NCBI GenBank assembly: GCA_977006965.1
Contig: OZ345352.1
Coordinates: forward strand, 1 to 64,000
Length of the DNA: 64,000 bases
Source of the DNA: Phymatolithon calcareum
Taxonomy: Eukaryota > Rhodophyta > Florideophyceae > Hapalidiales
Direction of reading: 5' to 3'
Shown: positions 30,714 through 39,517 of the stretch, one piece after another
Layout: each line of letters begins with the position of its first letter
Numbering within the stretch: the first letter of the stretch is position 1
Notes under the pieces: model-generated
What the model was told of the DNA's origin: nothing
The model's input: only the letters and a program-made list of their open reading frames with translations
The model's database searches: none
Made by a program: the position numbers and the translations under genes

Positions 30714-31390
30714 TTGGTTCATTTTCTTCTCCTTCTTACAGTTTGGTTGTCCGTGAAGAAAAATGGAGTTTCTAATAACCGAAACGACCTCATTTCGAAT
30801 GAGATTTCGTCGCTTAATTCCAATCCGAACAAAGTGTTTTCAGAGCGACTCACGAACAAGCTCGCCGAGAAGAAAGTCACCGAGGTTCCGCGATCTTTTC
30901 AAGCTGTCCGTAAAGGGTCCAAGCTTTTTTGGGCTCTCCGTAGGGCGATTATCGCCAGTGTTTCTCTCGAATTTGGGCAGACGAGCCATTTCTCAGCCAG
31001 AACTCCCGCACCGGTAGCACCGCCGACGAGTCCGAAAGAAGCACCTCTCAGCGTGGAATTTGTGCCAATCGTTCAACAGAGCGAAACCCGAGTTGTTTCT
31101 TCTCCTTCTCAGTGGACCAGATGAAGGGGCGTATCAGACCGGAAAATCAACCTACGTCTATCGACACGCGTGATCCGAAGGCACCGACGCTCACTCGTCT
31201 TCAAAAGCAGAGCAGGAGCAACAGGAAAGGATACCACCGAAGAATGGACCTAGCAAGAAATTTTTCCGTTGCGTCGCAGCCCGCGCGAGACGGGGAGGCG
31301 CAAGAACGTCTGAGAGAAGAAGGGCAAGACGCGGGATGCCGGGCAGACGTAGCGACGCCTGTTGAGGCACTCTATGCTATAAGCTAGAGG
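30714..31390 (+). pseudogene. Decayed paralogue of the basic-tailed gene
   Basis: 31110-31260 encodes MKGRIRPENQPTS, PKAPTLTRLQKQS and NRKGYHRRMDLAR, clearly matching the basic-tailed protein at 28389-29051 (MKRYIRLENQPTS, PTAPTLTRRQKQN, NKKGYHRRRDLAR). Similarity stops at GCAAGAAA, after which the sequence differs and terminates. The upstream frame 30714-31124 reads like protein but is in another frame and does not match the paralogue, so this is either a chimera or unrelated coding sequence. Confidence 0.6.
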
Positions 31391-31489
31391 CCGAGGGAAC
31401 CCTCGTTGCTCGTCGCGGTACGCCCAAATCTGGTAAGACCCTTCTCATCTCAGTGCGAGCTCGGTGTCCTACCTGGTTGCGCGGAAAGC
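31391..31489. other. Short gene-free spacer
   Basis: Nothing recognised. Confidence 0.3.
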
Positions 31490-31690
31490 GGTTTTTGATT
31501 TTGCGTGTTCGGTTTTGGATTTTGGGATTTGCGTTTCGGGTTTTGGGTTTTTGGTTTTAGGATTTGGGTTTTTCGTTTTGAGTTTTGAGCTCTGGGTTTT
31601 AGGTATTTGGTTTTGAGTTTTGAGCTCTGAGTTTTGGGTTTTGAGTTTTCGGTTTTAGGATTTGGTTTTTGTTTTAGGGTTTGTGTCGCT
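31490..31690. repeat. G/T-rich degenerate tract
   Basis: Irregular repeats built from GGTTTTGGG, GGTTTTAGG and GAGTTTTGAG, with G and T confined to this strand. It resembles degenerate telomere-type DNA (for example TTTTAGGG) but has no fixed period. Confidence 0.6.
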
Positions 31691-31799
31691 TAGAGAATAT
31701 TTTATTTTGGTATTTGGGTCATATAATTAAAATATTTTGAACTATTTTCTGGTTTTGTTTTTGGCCCAAGTGGGCCAAAAGGAATTCGTGGGACAGAAA

Positions 31800-33480
31800 T
31801 GTTTTCTTTCCGCCACGATGGCAATGCGTCTGAAGAGAATGCTTTTTCGAAATTCACGCCAGTTAAGTTTTGTTCATGTGCTCCGCCGCAGATCTCCATT
31901 GTGCCATGTCTGTCGATTTTTTCGTTTCCTATATTCTCGTGCTTTTTCTATTCTTGGGAAGGCCACCATTTCACCACGTCTGCTGTTGCGATTATTTCCC
32001 CATACCCTACATATCCAATGTGCTGAATATCTCTTTTACGAAGGACGATTCCGATATTGCTGGCTTTCTCGTCGTGCTTTCTGGTGCGTTATCTTTCCCG
32101 TGAGTGTGACAAAATTTCTTGCTCCATTTTCGCGCCACTGCATCTTTACACTAACCCGATGCTCTCGCGATGTTCCCCTGTCTACCTACATTCGGCGTCC
32201 CTGTCATTTTCACTTTCACGCCATTGCCGTTTTGGTCATTAGTAGGCCGGGTTTTGACATGTTGGCCGGTTTCTTCGTTTTCGTCGTGCATCTCGCCGTT
32301 CGCACCATGGCCCCAATTTCAGCCATGGGTATCGTGGCCGTCATTTTTACTGTCCCCGCTGTACCTAAAATACTTGCCACTTCCGCCGATAACGCTAGTT
32401 CCGCTATGATATTCGCGCGCTGTTTTCTATTCTCGTGAAGGCCACCATTCCGCCACATCTGCCGTTGAGATAATTTTCACTACACCCTACATATCCAGTG
32501 TGCTAAAGATTTCTTTTACGAAGGACAAATCCGATATTTCTGGCTGTCTCGTTGTCCTTTCTGGTGCGTCATCTATCCGGTGAGTGTCAGACATTTTTTT
32601 TGCCATTTTTGCGCCAGTGCATCCTTGTACTAACCCGATGTTTCCGCGATGTTCGCCGGTAAAACTACATTCGGCGTCCCAGGCATTTTTGCAATCACAC
32701 CATTGCCGTTCTGTTCATTGTGCTAAAGATTTCTCTTACTGAGGACAGTTCCGATATTGCTGGCTTTCTCGCTGTTCATTTTGGTTCGTCATCAATCGAG
32801 TGTGACACATTTTATGTCGCCATTTTTGCGCCTGTGCATCTTTGTACTAACACGATGTTTCCGCCAAGCTCGCCGGTCTAGCTACATTGGGCGTCCCTGC
32901 CATTTTTGCAAATCACTCCATTGCCGTTCTGCTCATTAGGTTCGCCGTGTTTTGCCATGTTGGCCGGTTTCGTCGCTTTCGTCGTACATTTCGCCATTTC
33001 CCACCATGGCCCCCATTTCTGGCATGTCTGTCGTGGCAGTCATTTTCACTGTCCCCGCTATATCCATTGTGCTTGCCGTTTCCGCCGCATACGCTAGTTC
33101 CACTGTGGTGGCCATTTTGGACGCTTTCGAGGTTCCCGGCATACTTGCGGCTCTCATTATTTTGTCATTGTCATCAGCTCCGCCATTTTTGTCTTCTTGG
33201 GAACTCTCCGCCGACTCCTTGTTTCCGCTAGTGCTGGTATTCTTGATATTTCGACTGTTTCTGTTATTGGCGGAACCTGGCTTGCCTTTCAGCGCTACCG
33301 CTGGATACTTGTGCAATATCTTGTGCAACATCATCACTTCGTTTCGGGATCTCAAGTGGCTGGATGTGTTGTATTTGCAGCTGTCTCTATTATTTGGCGT
33401 TATTGGCGATGAGCGGTTCGCCGACGGAAGTGGTGATACCACTTTGACTTACCGGTATGCACTTGTTCATGATTATTATT
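31800..33480. repeat. Degenerate tandem repeat region
   Basis: Blocks recur with 10-25% divergence. Markers: TTTTACGAAGGAC or a variant at 32034, 32514 and about 32735; CATTCGGCGTCCC or CATTGGGCGTCCC at three places; TGTTGGCCGGTTTC at two; GTTCCGCTA/AGTTCCACTG near 32398 and 33096. Minus-strand frames 32216-32458 and 32936-33442 share the AGTVKMTAT segment, so a repeated low-complexity protein once encoded on the minus strand is possible. No family recognised. Confidence 0.55.
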
Positions 33481-33845
33481 CCTCAGAAAGCTATTAACGA
33501 GTTTGCGAATACCGGTGCCGTAGCGTCTACAATTCTTTTCAATGTGGCAAAGGGCGTCTAGAAGAAAAAAGAGTGGTTTCTAGCTATGTTTCGTATTAAT
33601 TGCCGTCTACTGTTTTCAAACTCTCCTCCTAGAAAACCATCTGTTCTTCAGTCGAACACCCACAGCTAGAGTGGTTGACGTCATTGAATGGGAGCAAAGC
33701 CTTCTGTTTTACATACTATAAGGGCAAAGTTTTCAAATCAAGAGTAGTGTTTTACCAAAACATACTAACAGTGTGTGCACAGCAAAAAAGCAACCCCAAT
33801 TCCGCGAACGAACAATCATTTCTCGCGAACGTTTTTCGTGAAGGT
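33481..33845. other. Intergenic, no gene seen
   Basis: AT-rich downstream flank of the minus-strand recombinase gene. Nothing recognised. Confidence 0.4.
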
Positions 33846-34838
33846 TTAAATTTCAGACTCAGACTCAGTATCAGCTTCGTCATCGCTACACACACCTGCT
33901 GACAACATCTTTGCGCACGTAATAAAGCTCTCATGTTGGCTGGCAATGTAGGTCTGCTTCAGTTGCTCCTCAGAGGTATTCATTAATTTTCCAAGGTATT
34001 TGATGAAATCATCCTGCGAGAGGTGGCCCAGAACCTGTCCACGTCTGTGCTTCTGAACCATGATGGTGGCGAAGCTGGCTCGTAAGCTCATTGCCGTCAC
34101 GTCAACGAACTCCCGATCTTTGTGCTTAATCCACCGGCGAAGAGATGCTGTTACACTGTCAGACCGAAGCAACCTCCCGTCTCTCGTGTTTAGAAGCAAG
34201 TACCGGCGTCTAGAATCGCCCTGCTCGATTTCAAACTTTGCATACAAAACCGGTAAAACGTTCTTGACGTGAAACTCCACTAGGCTGAGAATTGACCTTG
34301 GCAAAAGCACATGTAGCAAGTCGACGCTTCTCGTTCTCTTCTCATTGTCCAGATCAAGCTCGAAGCAACCCATCTCGCGGCATTGCGGCAATAACTCAGA
34401 TATTTCAATTTCTTCAGGTCGCTCCAAAAGCGTGAACACCTGCGGCCGTTGACCGCAACCATAGAACATGAGAAGAACGAGAAAGTTGAGTGCCCATTTC
34501 TGAAGAAAACTGGTCCGGTGAAGACATGACGCAGCTCCTTTCTTTGCAATTTCCGAGAGAGCATACGTACTAAAGCTCTCGCACTCGTTCTTAGACGCCT
34601 TTCGAAAAAAGGAAAAGTCATGTGGAGTTATAAACTTCCCTTTCACAGTCCGCAGCTCTTCTCGCTTTCGCTTACGAGCTTGCCTTCGGGATTCACACTT
34701 GTTAGCTCGGGACACACCACGGACGAACTCTGCAACCGCGGAGATGATGCCCCGCTGTTTATCCCATTTTCCATCAGCACTTGCAAAATATATATTAGCA
34801 CATTTTGCCAGACGGTTGAGATGGTTCGCCTTGCACAT
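33846..34838 (-). CDS. Crypton-like tyrosine recombinase, catalytic part
   Basis: 330-codon frame from ATG 34838. Predicted DNA strand-exchange enzyme. Motifs: Arg131 in GCGQRPQVF (box I), a candidate Lys near KRTRS (about 167), MSLRASFAT (Arg253; the usual His of HxxR is Met250), LGHLS (His272) and Tyr281 in FIKY. His272 to Tyr281 is nine residues, the standard spacing. The acidic end (DDEADTESESE) is probably disordered. The ATG overlaps the upstream frame's stop as TAATG, so the two frames may be translated by termination-reinitiation, joined by an unseen intron, or split by a one-base change. Arrangement and size fit Crypton-type DNA transposons. Confidence 0.65.
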   Translation of the reverse strand: MCKANHLNRLAKCANIYFASADGKWDKQRGIISAVAEFVRGVSRANKCESRRQARKRKREELRTVKGKFITPHDFSFFRKASKNECESFSTYALSEIAKKGAASCLHRTSFLQKWALNFLVLLMFYGCGQRPQVFTLLERPEEIEISELLPQCREMGCFELDLDNEKRTRSVDLLHVLLPRSILSLVEFHVKNVLPVLYAKFEIEQGDSRRRYLLLNTRDGRLLRSDSVTASLRRWIKHKDREFVDVTAMSLRASFATIMVQKHRRGQVLGHLSQDDFIKYLGKLMNTSEEQLKQTYIASQHESFITCAKMLSAGVCSDDEADTESESEI

Positions 34839-36130
34839 TACTGTGCCGTTCGCCCCGCGAATCTGAAAGTACTGCAGGAAGGCATTTGCAGCTTTATGCT
34901 ACAAATGAGCTTGAAAATAGAGCCCTTCTGCCACATTGTGCTGGCATCAGCCAACCCAAACGCCATACTGAAACGACAAAACTGCCCTATAGCAAGGCGG
35001 AACTGATTATAGGTACCAAGTCCTTGCCCAAGATTGACTTTGGCTTGGAATTCAATTTCGTACATGCTCCTCATGTCTTCGCAGTTTTCTTCAGTGATTT
35101 GGAGGCCTTCGTAGGCAGCTTGACCTTTCTTAACACGAGATTCCTCCAGGCACCTTGCTTTTCTGGACGTAAAGAAATTCGATGGGAGAGAATTTATGTA
35201 AACGGCCCACTTTTCTTCGATTGTCTTTGCCGCCGCCGCACGTTCGAGCATGGTCCTCTCCTTGTCCTTCTTTTTTTGTCGAGCCGAATGAGGGGAAACA
35301 AATCTTCCAGTTTCAATTAGCACTTCTCTTTGGTGTAGTAGTAGTCGCCAAAGTCCAGTTGAGCCCGTCAGAGTGCCTGCAGAGGCAGGAGCGGTCTTCT
35401 CTGGAGAATAGTCGGAGTCTTCATCAGGGCCGCTGCTCTCACTATCGCCCAAGAGGTCGTTCGATTTCGAATTCAGAATTTTACCTTCACCATGACTTGG
35501 CATGGGGAGAGGATCATTCTCTGTTTGATTCACCTCAGCAACTGAATCAACTCAGCTGCCATCCGGCGCCGCATGTACTCCGGCGGCGCGAGTGTGCAAA
35601 TTAGCCAGTCCTGATACTTCTGCCGCGGAATCAACATCTTCCAGTACCATGTCTTCTCTTACTTGCGTTCTTACAGCACCAAAGCTTTCTTTTCCTTTTT
35701 CAGAGAATTTGTTTTTGCTTCTTGCCATATTTTGGCGCTGCCAATCCAAGAACGAGGGTCGCAATGATTGAGAGTCGCCCTGTTCCGGCTTGATTCCGAC
35801 TCGGCTTTGCTTCTTTTTCTTCTTCCCGTTCTCTATAAAATTAGGTTCTGGTTCCAACACGCCCGTACGCTCAGGATCCATGTCTCCATCTTCGTGACTC
35901 TTCTCGGCATATTCAGTCGATCGATCCCCAGCCAAAGTTCGATCCTGGTCAAAAACATCTTCGTCAGTGGATAAATCGTTCGCAGAAGTGGTTTTGAACG
36001 CAGTGTCCCGAGATGAAATAGGATTGATTTTGACAGATCCGGCAGCGGTATTCTTCTTTTTCTTCGAGAGGCTCCGGGTTCCAATAAATGCGCCTCTAAA
36101 AGAGCGCTTCCGCTGACCTTGCCCCGACAT
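34838..36130 (-). CDS. N-terminal part of Crypton-like recombinase gene
   Basis: Frame from ATG 36130 (MSGQGQRKRSF), through an in-frame TGA at 35552-35554, to a TAA at 34838. The first ~190 residues are polar and charged with Lys runs (SKKKKNTAAG, KKKKKQS), probably nuclear localisation and disorder. After the TGA another acidic/polar stretch leads to a helical segment (FGLADASTMWQKGSIF) that could be the recombinase's core-binding domain. The frame then stops, overlapping the ATG of the catalytic frame. An upstream, in-frame ATG at 36271 is possible but its extra residues look non-coding. One nonsense codon and one frame change suggest recent decay unless recoded or spliced. Confidence 0.5.
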
Positions 36131-36690
36131 TATCAAATAGGCTAAACACGTTGGAAGCTGCAGGAAGCGAGATGGCCAATGCAACTCCAGCGAGTTTGTG
36201 CGACTTGTTGATAAGGGGGAGAATGCTTTAAAATACGAAAAAACGTTTGCGCGGGAATATCTGTAAGTCACCTTGCCGAACCCTAAGTTTCTACCCTATG
36301 TATTCTTCGTTATATTGGAACTTATACCCCAATGTTAGTATTGCAGTTCAGTGATCCTTTCTTATAGAAAGGGACATAAGGGCCAGAAAAACTCGATTTG
36401 ATTCAATTTTTTGTTACAGTACTTCCGAAGCCGTCATTAAGTAACGAAGTAGGATGTAACGATTCTCAAAAATATTGAGTTAATTAAATTTGCTTGACAG
36501 TTTGTATACTCTTTAAAGCTATATCTTTTTTTAAAAAACTTAGTTTCTTTCCAAGTGTTGTCGTTTGGCGATGAAGTACGTATTTTAACACAGTCTTTCG
36601 GTTACGCACGGCCGCTTTGCGAGTATGAAAAATGTAATGACATGGGCTTAATATTGAGTTGCAGGGGAGAAACTTCGCATCGTAATAATG
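36131..36690. other. Intergenic between recombinase gene and retrotransposon
   Basis: AT-rich, no recognised gene. The retrotransposon inserted at its right edge. Confidence 0.4.
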
Positions 36691-36695
36691 CTTTG
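36691..36695. repeat. Target-site duplication, left
   Basis: CTTTG directly before the 5' LTR; identical CTTTG follows the 3' LTR at 44273-44277. Confidence 0.85.
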
Positions 36696-37025
36696 TGTCA
36701 ATCATACTCCCTGGGCACCTCATGGGTGCTTACATGGGCTTACACTCACCGGCCCCAAAGGCCGGCGAGTTCCTGTGTTGCTACATATCCCGCTGACCAT
36801 CCCCCTCATCTTTGGTTCCCCCTGGTAGAACGTAACAGACTAAGTAAAGCTAAAGGCTACTTTGGTCTACCGCGAAGGCATTGGCCGGAGCCCGTTCTCA
36901 CGAGAAGGCATTGGCCCGATCACACCCTCACCAGCTACTCCTTTCCCCTTTTCCGCGCGGCCACCCAGCCGTCCGATCGTACGGACGGCCGATCGCGCGA
37001 GGCACGAAGTGGCCGTTTGACGACA
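36696..37025 (+). repeat. 5' LTR
   Basis: 330 bp, begins TGTCAATCAT and ends TTTGACGACA (TG...CA). It contains a hairpin CACCGGCCCCAAAGGCCGGCG and palindrome CGATCGTACGGACGGCCGATCG. The sequence just after it (ATCCGGATTCATCGG) does not begin with TGG, so a normal tRNA-3'-end primer site is not obvious. Confidence 0.9.
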
Positions 37026-37184
37026 ATCCGGATTCATCGGTTTACTTTGTGCTAACCCAAGTTTTCCCACCGGCAAAACAAACTACCACTGCAGTACTGC
37101 AACAGGTCGCAGGACGGCTCTCCCGCTGCTTCTCCGTCCGGTAACCCCGCTCCAGATGGGAATCTCTCCCCGGCCCCAACCGCC

Positions 37185-39020
37185 ATGACGAAAGCGCAGG
37201 CGTCGCAACGCTACCATCGTCTCAAAAAAATGGCGGACTGCATCAGCGAGGAGGATGACTTCTACAGTCAGTACCTCGGTGCAGCTCGCAATATTCTAGA
37301 CATTTACCCTATCCCCCAAAGCTCCGGATCCACTCCAGCTGTCATTCCCGCCACCTTGGAGGTCTGCGAGGTCATGTCTGACATTCTTCCGGCCCCGCCC
37401 GCTGTGTTCACGGATGACTACTACCGTCGTCCAACCTTCCCCGTCAAGGTCTTACACAGCATCTCGGAGTTTTACGGCTTTAGCATTATCCCACAAGACT
37501 TTATTGTGCAGTTGTCTCTCCAAGCTCATGAACTTGCACACAAGAGTATCATGAACCAAGCCTGGTTTGCATATGTTCTAGGGTTGGACCCTAGCTCAAC
37601 TCGCTCTATCATCGACAAGTTCAAGAACGCCCGATCCATACATACTCACAGGCCACCTGGGGCTCCTACGGCCGGAACCGCTGGTCATGTAGGATATCAA
37701 CCCCCCTCGTCTCTCGCTGCACATCCACCGACTCCAGCGCTGGCTTCGATTCTGAGCACTCCCACTGTACCGCCGACCGACCGCCCTGTGTTTACTGCTA
37801 AACCCGGTCACCTTCCCGGTTCTACGCCCCCTCGTGTTTACCCCGTAGAGACACCGAGGCACCATACCACAGCGTTCGACTCTTTCCGCTTACCGATAGA
37901 GTACGAGGACACGCGGAAGGCGAACTATGTGCACCAGCAGTTTTACGGTCGAAAGTTTACCGGAGATCTCTCCCAGTCCATCGACCTTCTACTCCGTGAC
38001 TGCGAAGCTTGTGCTCGTCAGCATTTGCTCACTCCGCCACAGAAGGCGGACTACTTTATGAACGTCTTGGATGGCCCCGCTCGCACCTTTCTCCTGAACC
38101 AGTACAAGCCGGGCATGACGTACGAGGAAGTCTGCTCCCTCATGAAGACAGAGTATGACAGCGACTCGCGTCAGCTGCAGGTACATTCCACGCTAGAGGG
38201 CTTGAAGCTCGAGAGCTTCATGCATGCACACTCTTGGAATTCCGTTCCCGAGGGGCTGACAAAACTCGTTGAGCACATTGAGCAGCTCACACCGCAATGC
38301 CCCCCTGGTTTCCGCTCGGACGAAAACAAGATCCGCTTCCTACGAAAGGCTGTCATCGGTTTCGAATGGGCACTCGCCCCCATTCGAAACCTCGTGTCGC
38401 ACAAGTACAAGTTTCATGGGTTCGTCACTGCCTTGCATGAAAGCTTGCAACTTGCCAACGAGCTGAAAGAAGCAAACAATCAAGGTATCTCGACCGGCGT
38501 CACTGAATTGGAAGAAGATGCTACGCACTTTCAGCGCTATGGTCGTCACCCCCGCAACGTACGTAAGCACCCACCTCGCCGCAGCCCCAACTTCGGGAGA
38601 AGATCCGCTCCTAAACCCCACGCAAGATATCGCACTTTCGAAGAAGCACGCCGCCGAAATGAGTGCTTCAAGTGTTCGGCGCCATGGGTCCCAGGTCATA
38701 GATGCGACGAAGGAGCAATCGCTTCGCGTACGCGCGACCGACTTCGAAGCGGGGAATCCCACGTCCACATTATTCGCGACTTCATTCTCGGAATGGAGGG
38801 AGAGAATCGGTCAGACATCCCTAGTGACTCTCCAGGGACGGAGGGAGAATCCACCCACTTCGGAGAAGCTGCCGCCCAAGAGCTCGAGGACGCTCTAGCT
38901 GGTGCGACCAGTGGAGACTGCGCCGACCAGCACCATCTCGATGACTTCGACAAGGAGTTCACCACAAACATGGTGTCCTCAACCCTCTCCGAACAGATTC
39001 CGCCGTCGGATTTTTGCTAA
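37185..39020 (+). CDS. gag: Gag protein of copia element
   Basis: 611-residue capsid/nucleocapsid protein from ATG 37185. Pro/Thr-rich N-terminal third, then a helical retrotransposon-Gag-like centre (around residues 230-430), a basic stretch and a zinc-knuckle-like CFKCSAPWVPGHRC at about 485-498 (C-x2-C-x7-H-x-C, the long-spaced form seen in several retrotransposon Gags). It assembles the particle that packages element RNA. The stop TAA at 39018 is preceded by five Ts, and pol is in the -1 frame across this point, suggesting a frameshift site. Confidence 0.8.
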   Translation: MTKAQASQRYHRLKKMADCISEEDDFYSQYLGAARNILDIYPIPQSSGSTPAVIPATLEVCEVMSDILPAPPAVFTDDYYRRPTFPVKVLHSISEFYGFSIIPQDFIVQLSLQAHELAHKSIMNQAWFAYVLGLDPSSTRSIIDKFKNARSIHTHRPPGAPTAGTAGHVGYQPPSSLAAHPPTPALASILSTPTVPPTDRPVFTAKPGHLPGSTPPRVYPVETPRHHTTAFDSFRLPIEYEDTRKANYVHQQFYGRKFTGDLSQSIDLLLRDCEACARQHLLTPPQKADYFMNVLDGPARTFLLNQYKPGMTYEEVCSLMKTEYDSDSRQLQVHSTLEGLKLESFMHAHSWNSVPEGLTKLVEHIEQLTPQCPPGFRSDENKIRFLRKAVIGFEWALAPIRNLVSHKYKFHGFVTALHESLQLANELKEANNQGISTGVTELEEDATHFQRYGRHPRNVRKHPPRRSPNFGRRSAPKPHARYRTFEEARRRNECFKCSAPWVPGHRCDEGAIASRTRDRLRSGESHVHIIRDFILGMEGENRSDIPSDSPGTEGESTHFGEAAAQELEDALAGATSGDCADQHHLDDFDKEFTTNMVSSTLSEQIPPSDFC

Positions 39021-39517
39021 GGCGATGTGGCCACGCAGTTAACCCACATCGCCCACGCCCGTCGTTTCATCATCGAACAGCTATCCCTCTCCACCAAAAG
39101 GTCTACACTGATATCGACTGCACAAGTATACTCGTGGCAGACATTATGAAGAAGTGCAAATCCGATCGCCCTCTCGGATTCTGCGTGGATATAGGCGCGC
39201 CTAAATCAGTCGTTGGAAAACGCGAAATGAACCGCCTGCTCCACTCTACCGGAACGCACCGACAACAAGTCCGACGCTCTGGAAATCGTTTCTGTTTCGG
39301 TGATGAGTCCTTCCTTTCACTAGGACAAGTAGCGCTGCCTCTCCCAACTCCACCCGGTGTGCCACCCATCATAGTTCATTTTGATATCGTGGCACCTAAT
39401 ATCCCGGCCCTACTCGGAATGGACATTCTCGATCGCCATCAACTGGTCGCTGATACCGTATTTCATCGACTGGCGAAGAGATCAGCCCGCGAAATCGGAG
39501 ACGGCCGCATGACGTAA
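39014..39517 (+). CDS. pol: Retropepsin-like protease region of pol
   Basis: Open in the -1 frame relative to gag, with no ATG at its start. The active-site loop reads FCVDIGAPKSVVG (the D-T/S-G-A type, with Ile for Thr), and the downstream element is LLGMDILDRHQL, typical of pepsin-like retroelement proteases. It ends at TAA 39515-39517, but the same frame stays open beyond and enters integrase. The TAA lies inside GTAAGT, which could serve as a 5' splice site. Confidence 0.7.
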   Translation: MLRRCGHAVNPHRPRPSFHHRTAIPLHQKVYTDIDCTSILVADIMKKCKSDRPLGFCVDIGAPKSVVGKREMNRLLHSTGTHRQQVRRSGNRFCFGDESFLSLGQVALPLPTPPGVPPIIVHFDIVAPNIPALLGMDILDRHQLVADTVFHRLAKRSAREIGDGRMT

